Shown: piece after piece, positions 58,889 to 64,000 of the stretch
How positions within the stretch are numbered: position 1 is the first letter of the stretch
Layout: each line of letters opens with the position of its first letter
Source of the DNA: Dietzia sp. JS16-p6b
GTDB lineage: Bacteria > Actinomycetota > Actinomycetes > Mycobacteriales > Mycobacteriaceae
Direction: 5' to 3'
Assembly (NCBI RefSeq): GCF_003052165.1
Contig: NZ_CP024869.1
Span: 2,948,001 to 3,012,000 of the forward strand
Length of the DNA: 64,000 nucleotides
The notes under the pieces: model-generated
The model's database searches: none
What the model saw: the letters and a program-made list of their open reading frames with translations, nothing else
Told to the model about the DNA's origin: nothing
Made by a program: the position numbers and the translations under genes

Positions 58889-61390
58889 TCAGCGCTCCCC
58901 GGCGATGGTCTCGGCGCGGGTCAGGCAGGCACGCGCCCGCTCGTCCAGCTCCAACGACAGCGTCTCGCCGGCGGGGACCGTCACCGCCCGCCCCTGCACG
59001 GTGCAGTCGAAATCCGCACCGTTGAGGTTGACGATCGTGATCTCCGTGTGGGTGCACCGGACCCGCACGTGCGTTCCGCGCACGGTCAGCCGGAACGTCA
59101 ACGCGCCCCATTCGGCCGGCACCCGGGGGTCGAACGAGATGTCGCCGCGGTAGTCGCGCATCCCGCCGAACCCGCTCACGAGCGCCGACCACACCCCACC
59201 CGCCGAGGCCACGTGGATCCCGTGTGCGGCGTTGCCGTGCACGTCCGCCAGGTCCACCACGAGCGCCTTGGAGAAGTGCTCGAAGGCCTCGTCGCAGTAG
59301 CCGATCTCGGCGGCGATGATCGACTGCACGACCGCCGAGAGAGTGGAGTCACCCGTGGTGAGCGGATCGTAGTACTCGAAGTTGGCCCGCTTCTGCTCCT
59401 CGGTGAACTCGTCGCCCCGCAGGAACATCGCCAGCACCACGTCCGCCTGCTTGAGCACCTGGTGCCGGTAGATCACCAGAGGGTGGAAGTGCAGCAGCAA
59501 CGGGCGACGCGGGTGCTCGAGATCCTGGTCCCAGACCTCCTTGGCCAGGAAGTCCTGGTCCTGCGGGTGCACGCCGAGGGTCTCGTCGTAGGTGATCACC
59601 ATGTTCTCGGCGGCACGCCGCCATTCCGCGATCTCGCCGTCGTCGATCCTCAGCCGCCGGCAGATCGCCGCCCACCGGCCGTCACCCAGTTCGGCGATGC
59701 GCTTGCAGGCGACCGCCGCCGCCGCCAGGTTGAACCGCGCCATGGCGTTGGTGAACAGGTTGTTGTCCACCACGGTGGTGTACTCGTCGGGCCCGGTGAC
59801 GCCGTGGATGTTGAAACACCCGTCTTCGGCGAAGAACCCGAGGGAGACCCACATCCGGGCGGTCTCGACCAACACGTCCACACCCTCGCGGATCATGAAC
59901 TCCTCGTCACCGGTGGCCCACAGGTACTTGACCATCGCGTGCGCGATGTCGGCGTTGATGTGGTACTGCGCGGTGCCGGCCTCGTAGTAGGCGGAGGCCT
60001 CCTCGCCGTTGATCGTCCGCCACGGGTAGAGCGCGCCGTTCACGGACAGGAAGCGGGCGCGGGCGCGGGCCTTGTCGAGCATCGAGTAACGGAAGCGCAG
60101 GGCGTTCCGGGCGAAGCGCGGCATCGTGTAGGTGAGGAACGGCAGGACGTAGGTCTCGGTGTCCCAGAAGTAGTGACCCGAGTAGCCGCTCCCGGTCACG
60201 CCCTTCGCGGCGATCCCGTAGGTCTCGGCGCGCGCGGAGGCCTGGGCCAGCTGGAACAGGTTGAATCGGATGGCCTGCTGGGTCTCGGGCGGGCCGTCGA
60301 CCTCCACGTCCCCGCGGTGCCAGAAGTGGTCGTACCAGTCGCGCTGCGTGCGCTGCAGGTCCTCCACTCCGCGGTCGCGCGCCCGGGACAGGGTTCGCGC
60401 GCACCGGTCGGCGAGCTCACCGGCGGGGACCTTCTCGGAGGTGTGGTAGGCGGCCAGTTTGGTCAGCCTCAGGACGCGGCCGGGCGTGACGTGGGCGTGG
60501 TAGACGACCTTGGACGCGTCGTCATCGCTTTCCACGCTCATCGCGATCTCGTCTTCGGTCTCGACCTCGTGGTCCACGGCCACGGCGATCGACATCCCGG
60601 AGTTGGCGCAGCGGTACCCGTGCACCTGGTACCCGCGCTGGCCGGCGGAGACCACGGGCTCGAGCACCCGGTGGTCGAAGCCGTCCGACCGGCGCGGATC
60701 GAACCCCTCGGGCACGGTCTCGGCGGAGTGGTACTCGTCCTCGCCGTCCTGCCGGTTGAGGACCTGCGAGGAGATCACGACCGGCGCCGGCTCCTCGGGG
60801 AGCTCGATCTCGTAGGTCATCACCGCGAGGTGCTTCTCCACCATCGAGACCATGCGAGTGGTGCGGATGACCACCTTCTTGCCGGCCGGGGTCCGCCAGG
60901 TCAGCTCGCGGCGCAGGATCCCGTCGCGGAAGTCGATACTGCGTTCGTAGTGCTCGAGGTCGGCCTCGCTCACGCGCAGCGGCTCGTCGTCCACGTAGAC
61001 GCGGATGGTCTTGGTGTCGGGGGCCTCCACCATGGTCTGGCCCTCGCGCGCCAACCCGAAGGCGTCCTCGGCGTGCTGGATGTGCCAGGTCTCGTGGAAT
61101 CCGTTGACGTAGGTGCCGTGGGTGTGGGAGTCGCGGCCCTCCTCCGGGTTGCCGCGCATGCCCAGATACCCGTTGGCCACGGCGAACTGCGTCTCGGAGA
61201 CGCCCAGCGCAGTGGCTTTGGGGTTGGTCTCCACCCAGCGCCACGGGTCCGCGGGGTGTGTGGAGCGGTTGATCTCCGGCACCTCCAGGTGACTGCGGAG
61301 GTTGACGCCGTAGGTCGTCCGGATGTTGCCGGGGACGGACTGCCCGATCGTGTCGTGGACCGGGCCGCGTCCGGGGGGGACGGGTGTCAT
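58889..61390 (-). CDS. GH65 family disaccharide phosphorylase (trehalose/maltose/kojibiose type)
   Basis: An 833-residue inverting phosphorylase that would cleave an alpha-glucoside with phosphate to beta-glucose-1-phosphate and glucose. N-terminal beta-sandwich (ANGYLGMRGNPEEG), (alpha/alpha)6 barrel with GYSGHYFWDTETYVLPFLTY and the catalytic acid Glu in IHGVTGPDEYTTVVDNN, the phosphate-binding loop region LTTGDSTLS, and a C-terminal sandwich. ATG 61390 overlaps the stop of the beta-phosphoglucomutase gene (ATGA) and has GGAGG 7 nt upstream. The pair forms a complete catabolic unit; the exact disaccharide is not deducible. Confidence 0.93.
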   Translation of the reverse strand: MTPVPPGRGPVHDTIGQSVPGNIRTTYGVNLRSHLEVPEINRSTHPADPWRWVETNPKATALGVSETQFAVANGYLGMRGNPEEGRDSHTHGTYVNGFHETWHIQHAEDAFGLAREGQTMVEAPDTKTIRVYVDDEPLRVSEADLEHYERSIDFRDGILRRELTWRTPAGKKVVIRTTRMVSMVEKHLAVMTYEIELPEEPAPVVISSQVLNRQDGEDEYHSAETVPEGFDPRRSDGFDHRVLEPVVSAGQRGYQVHGYRCANSGMSIAVAVDHEVETEDEIAMSVESDDDASKVVYHAHVTPGRVLRLTKLAAYHTSEKVPAGELADRCARTLSRARDRGVEDLQRTQRDWYDHFWHRGDVEVDGPPETQQAIRFNLFQLAQASARAETYGIAAKGVTGSGYSGHYFWDTETYVLPFLTYTMPRFARNALRFRYSMLDKARARARFLSVNGALYPWRTINGEEASAYYEAGTAQYHINADIAHAMVKYLWATGDEEFMIREGVDVLVETARMWVSLGFFAEDGCFNIHGVTGPDEYTTVVDNNLFTNAMARFNLAAAAVACKRIAELGDGRWAAICRRLRIDDGEIAEWRRAAENMVITYDETLGVHPQDQDFLAKEVWDQDLEHPRRPLLLHFHPLVIYRHQVLKQADVVLAMFLRGDEFTEEQKRANFEYYDPLTTGDSTLSAVVQSIIAAEIGYCDEAFEHFSKALVVDLADVHGNAAHGIHVASAGGVWSALVSGFGGMRDYRGDISFDPRVPAEWGALTFRLTVRGTHVRVRCTHTEITIVNLNGADFDCTVQGRAVTVPAGETLSLELDERARACLTRAETIAGER

Positions 61391-62115
61391 GACCGTGCCT
61401 CCGTGAGCCCGGGGATGAGGTCCGCCAGGTCGTCGACGACGATGTCCGCACCCTCTCGGAGCAGTACCTCACGCCCCGCACCGCGATCCACACCGACGAC
61501 GCGCGCGAACCCGCCGGCGGCGCCGGCCTGCACGCCCGAGACGGCGTCCTCGATCACCGCGCAACGGCCCGCGGGCACGCCCAGCAGTTCTGCGGCCCGA
61601 AGGTAGGTGTCCGGGCGGGGCTTGCCGGGGATCCGATCCGCCTGGGCCATCAGGCCGTCGACGATGACCTCGAAACGGTCCAGCAATCCGGCCGCCTCGA
61701 GCACGGGGCGTGCGTTCTTGGAACTGGAGACCACGCAGGAGGCGATCCCGGCGGCGTCGAGGGCGTCGAGGTAGGCGACCGACCCCGGGTAGGGCTCGAT
61801 CCCCTCGTCGAGCAGCTCGCGGAAGACGATGTTCTTGCGCTGACCCAGGCCGTTGATCGTGTCCGCGTCGGGCGAGTCCTCGTCGTCGCCCTCGGGGAGG
61901 GTGATGCCGCGCGCGGCGAGCATCGACGCGATACCCTCCACGCGGGGTTTGCCGTCGATGTAGTGGAAGTAGTCGGAGTCCGAGTACGGGGCGATCCCGC
62001 GGTCGGCGAAGTAGGCGGTGAACATCCGCTTCCACGCCTGCATGTGCTTCTCGGCGGTCGGGGTGATGACCCCGTCGAGGTCGAAGAGCACAGCATCGAT
62101 GCCGTCATGGTCCAT
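61387..62115 (-). CDS. Beta-phosphoglucomutase, HAD family
   Basis: Converts beta-glucose-1-phosphate to glucose-6-phosphate. 242 residues with nucleophile motif AVLFDLDGVITPTAEKH, cap-domain YIDGKPRVEGIASML, motif II CVVSSSKNA, Lys in RIPGKPRPDTYL and motif IV VIEDAVSGVQAG. ATG 62115 is preferred because AGGA lies 6 nt upstream; GTG 62181 would add 22 disordered residues. Overlaps the GH65 gene by 4 nt, so the product of the phosphorylase is handed to this enzyme. Family members on the same operon with GH65 are almost always beta-PGM. Confidence 0.92.
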   Translation of the reverse strand: MDHDGIDAVLFDLDGVITPTAEKHMQAWKRMFTAYFADRGIAPYSDSDYFHYIDGKPRVEGIASMLAARGITLPEGDDEDSPDADTINGLGQRKNIVFRELLDEGIEPYPGSVAYLDALDAAGIASCVVSSSKNARPVLEAAGLLDRFEVIVDGLMAQADRIPGKPRPDTYLRAAELLGVPAGRCAVIEDAVSGVQAGAAGGFARVVGVDRGAGREVLLREGADIVVDDLADLIPGLTEARS

Positions 62116-62341
62116 GTCGAATCCTGCTTCCGGGTCGGTGGGCCGATCGGGCTCAACCGGTGACGCATCAAGGGTAGACACCCGGCCCGGGGACCGAGCC
62201 CATCACCTCCCCCCGTGCGGCCCATCTCACTGAGGCGCGGGGGTGGAGGGCGGATCACCATGCCTCCACGCGGGCGACAATGCACCGTTGTCGGGTACCC
62301 GGTGGCACTATGGTCGATGACTCTGTACTAGAAGGAGAGAG

Positions 62342-63118
62342 ATGCGACTTCGCACCCGCAATCCCCGCCGTGTCGCGATCGCCGGCCTCGCACTGGTCAC
62401 CGCGGCCGCACTGACGGCCTGCACGTCCGACGACGAAGGGAACGGCGACGCCTCGGGCGACGCCCAGACCACGACGACCGTCAACGAGTCCGCGCCCCAG
62501 GCACCTCTCGACCAGCTGGTCCTGGGCGAGGGCGAGGCCCCCGGTGGCGGTGTGGTGCAGGTGATCGAGCCGGCTCTCCTCCAGGAGGCGGTCGACAAGC
62601 TCGTCGCCGACCAGGGCAAGCAGCTCATGGAGGACCCGGCGTGCGACAGGGTCTCCCGACTGGAGACGGTCTCGAACTTCGCGACCACCGACGGCCTGAC
62701 CGCGGCGGTGCGGTACAAGCAGTCGGAGGAGGACGAGACCGAGCACCGTTTCGGGATCGGCATGGTGGGCGAGAAGCTCGACGACTTCATGGACCGCTCG
62801 CTGTACGAGGCCTGCACCTCCTCGCGGAGCACCACCAACCCGGACGTCGAGCTCGTCATGACCGTGGACGACGCCCCAGCCCTCGAGGGCGTCGAGGGCT
62901 TTCGGGTGACCAGCGACTTCATCACCACCCGGCCCGACGGCACCCGTTCGCTGAGCCGGGCCATCGCGATCCACGGCTACACCCGCGAGACCACCGTGAG
63001 CGTGGAGTACGCGGCCCGCGGCAACGACCCGGCGGCCAACCCGGTCCTGCCCTCCGCGGACGGCGCGCTGGATGCCATCTACCAGGCGCAGATGGCCAAG
63101 ATCGCGACGGCCGAGTAG
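62342..63118 (+). CDS. Putative lipoprotein of unknown function
   Basis: A 258-residue exported protein: signal peptide with lipobox ALTAC (Cys about residue 27), an acidic Thr/Asp-rich linker, and a mature domain with LVADQGKQLMEDPACDRVSRLETVSNF, YEACTSSRSTTNP and RAIAIHGYTRETTVSVEYAARG. Two cysteines in the mature part may be disulfide-bonded. The domain has the look of mycobacterial extracytoplasmic sensor or PknH-like folds, but I do not recognise it. GAAGGAGAG precedes ATG 62342, and TGTACT lies about 20 bp upstream as a possible -10. Convergent with lpd. Confidence 0.8.
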   Translation: MRLRTRNPRRVAIAGLALVTAAALTACTSDDEGNGDASGDAQTTTTVNESAPQAPLDQLVLGEGEAPGGGVVQVIEPALLQEAVDKLVADQGKQLMEDPACDRVSRLETVSNFATTDGLTAAVRYKQSEEDETEHRFGIGMVGEKLDDFMDRSLYEACTSSRSTTNPDVELVMTVDDAPALEGVEGFRVTSDFITTRPDGTRSLSRAIAIHGYTRETTVSVEYAARGNDPAANPVLPSADGALDAIYQAQMAKIATAE

Positions 63119-63124
63119 CAGGCT

Positions 63125-63215
63125 GTCGCCGGCACCTCAGCCGGCGACGGCACCCCGGTCATACGAAGAGAGCGTTCCGCGCACGTCGCCCCGGAGGCGG
63201 TGCGCGGAACGCTCT
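63125..63215. terminator. Two hairpins between the lipoprotein gene and lpd
   Basis: GTCGCCGG/CCGGCGAC (63125-63132 with 63141-63148) then a perfect 16-bp stem (63169-63184 with 63200-63215) with inner CGCC/GGCG. Placed to serve both convergent genes. Confidence 0.88.
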
Positions 63216-63259
63216 TCTCGTCGGCCCCCGGCCTGTCGCCGACAGAGCCGGGCGGCGCC

Positions 63260-64000
63260 CTACAGGTTGATCATGTGCCCGCTGACGCCCTCGATGGCCT
63301 CCTTCATGGCCTCCGACAGCGTCGGGTGGGTGTGCACGTTGCGCGCCACGTCCTCGGCGGTGAGGTCCCACATCTGGGCCAGCGTCAGCTCGGGCAGCAG
63401 CTCGGAGACGTCGGGGCCGATGAGGTGCCCGCCGAGCAGCTCACCGTGCGTCGCGTCGGCCACGATCTTGACGAACCCGACCGCGTGGCCGAGGCCCTGG
63501 GCCTTGCCGTTGGCCGAGAACGGGAACTTGCCCACCTTGACGTCGTACCCCTCGTCCCGGGCCTGCGCCTCGGTGAGCCCGAAGGAGGCCACTTGCGGCT
63601 GACAGAAGGTGGCGCGGGGCATCATCCGGTAGTCGCCCAGCGTCTGGGTCGGCGCGCCGGCCATGGTCTCCGCCGCCACGACGCCCTGCGCCTCGGCCAC
63701 GTGGGCCAGCTGCAGCTTGGCCGTGACGTCGCCGAGCGCGTAGATGCCCTCGACATTGGTCCGCATGTGGTCGTCGATCGCGATGGCGCCGCGGTCGGTG
63801 AGCTCCACGCCGGTGTTCTCGAGCCCGTAACCCTCGACGCGGGGCGCGAATCCCACGGCCATCAGCACCTTGTCCACGGTCAGCGTCTGGGCCTTGCCCT
63901 CGTCGCCGTTCTTCTCGACCTCGACCTCGACCGAGTCGCCGTTGTCGGTGACCTTGGTGGTCTTGTGGCCGGTGAGGACCTTCACCCCGAGCTTCTTGTA
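63260..64000 (-). CDS. lpd: Dihydrolipoamide dehydrogenase, 5' part outside window
   Basis: The visible C-terminal 246 residues of the E3 flavoprotein of alpha-keto-acid dehydrogenase complexes (Lpd/LpdC). NAD-domain end ([24 protein letters not shown]), FAD-contact [22 protein letters not shown], and the dimerisation domain with [18 protein letters not shown] and the catalytic [13 protein letters not shown] near the C-terminus. The frame is open to base 64000, so the FAD-binding N-terminus and the redox disulfide lie beyond. Position matches mycobacterial Rv0462. Confidence 0.95.
   Translation of the reverse strand, partial: YKKLGVKVLTGHKTTKVTDNGDSVEVEVEKNGDEGKAQTLTVDKVLMAVGFAPRVEGYGLENTGVELTDRGAIAIDDHMRTNVEGIYALGDVTAKLQLAHVAEAQGVVAAETMAGAPTQTLGDYRMMPRATFCQPQVASFGLTEAQARDEGYDVKVGKFPFSANGKAQGLGHAVGFVKIVADATHGELLGGHLIGPDVSELLPELTLAQMWDLTAEDVARNVHTHPTLSEAMKEAIEGVSGHMINL

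Noticed and set aside
58643-61606. A 987-codon plus-strand frame over the GH65 gene
   Set aside because: Shadow of the GH65 phosphorylase frame; no ribosome site and no recognisable motif.
1-64000. tRNA or rRNA genes
   Set aside because: I looked through the gaps between genes for TTCGA-type T-arms and acceptor stems and found none; without a covariance search a missed tRNA cannot be fully excluded.

Overview
The window is very GC-rich, densely packed DNA from an actinobacterium of the order Mycobacteriales (Corynebacteriales). The gene content and order match the Mycobacterium tuberculosis interval Rv0514 down to Rv0462, read in inverted order: hemB-hemD-hemC-hemA, an Rv0508-like glutaredoxin, an Rv0505c-like HAD phosphatase, Rv0502/Rv0501 homologues, bS22, an excisionase-like regulator, proC, Rv0497/Rv0496/Rv0495c homologues, regX3-senX3, gpm, an Rv0487-like YbjN protein, mshA, an Rv0484c-like SDR, murB, deoC, hbhA, an Rv0474-like XRE regulator, a DUF445 protein, fadB2, aceA, ramB and lpd. 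Mycothiol synthesis (mshA) and hbhA support the order. A Dietzia- or Gordonia-like genus is my guess; the sequence alone does not settle it. I saw no rRNA, tRNA, insertion sequence or CRISPR array.

Layout. 1-7.7 kb: a truncated secreted peptidase-like hydrolase, then a minus-strand haem operon (hemA-hemC-hemD-hemB plus three small membrane proteins). 8-20.6 kb: HNH protein, glutaredoxin, HAD phosphatase, a frameshifted acyltransferase, an epimerase, ribosomal protein bS22, proC, an Ala/Pro-rich membrane protein, a Ppx/GppA protein, RegX3-SenX3 and phosphoglycerate mutase. 20.6-25.3 kb: an acyl-CoA synthetase, then a lower-GC islet with a DUF1778-GNAT toxin-antitoxin pair and an unknown 442-residue protein, ending at the YbjN gene. 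25.3-34.1 kb: mshA, a hydrolase, an epoxide-hydrolase-like protein, a five-gene minus-strand operon (GH26 hydrolase, GAF-PP2C phosphatase, cellulose-synthase-like transferase, STAS protein, HATPase kinase) and an SDR. 34.1-41 kb: ferritin behind tandem IdeR-like boxes, secreted lipase, RibD-like reductase, ABC-F ATPase, YidC and MurB. 41-50.4 kb: a run of small conserved genes, deoC, purU, a MerR regulator, hbhA, an XRE regulator and DUF445. 50.4-57.4 kb: a MetE-family protein without its zinc ligands, fadB2, and the glyoxylate module aceA/ramB. 57.4-64 kb: tandem repeats around an AbiEi/DUF559 gene, a GH65 phosphorylase with its phosphoglucomutase, a lipoprotein and the end of lpd.

How the genes work together. 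The haem operon converts glutamyl-tRNA to uroporphyrinogen III. aceA, fadB2 and ramB form an acetate/fatty-acid module. SenX3-RegX3 is the phosphate-sensing pair. The GH65 and beta-PGM genes overlap by 4 nt and should feed disaccharide carbon into glycolysis. The operon at 28.3-33.3 kb looks like a glycan synthase and a glycan hydrolase wired to a partner-switching circuit, and is the best candidate for an undescribed system. A recurring architecture is a TANNNT-type -10 box ending 6-8 nt before the start codon, which predicts many leaderless mRNAs. Most 3' ends carry strong GC-rich hairpins without U-tracts.
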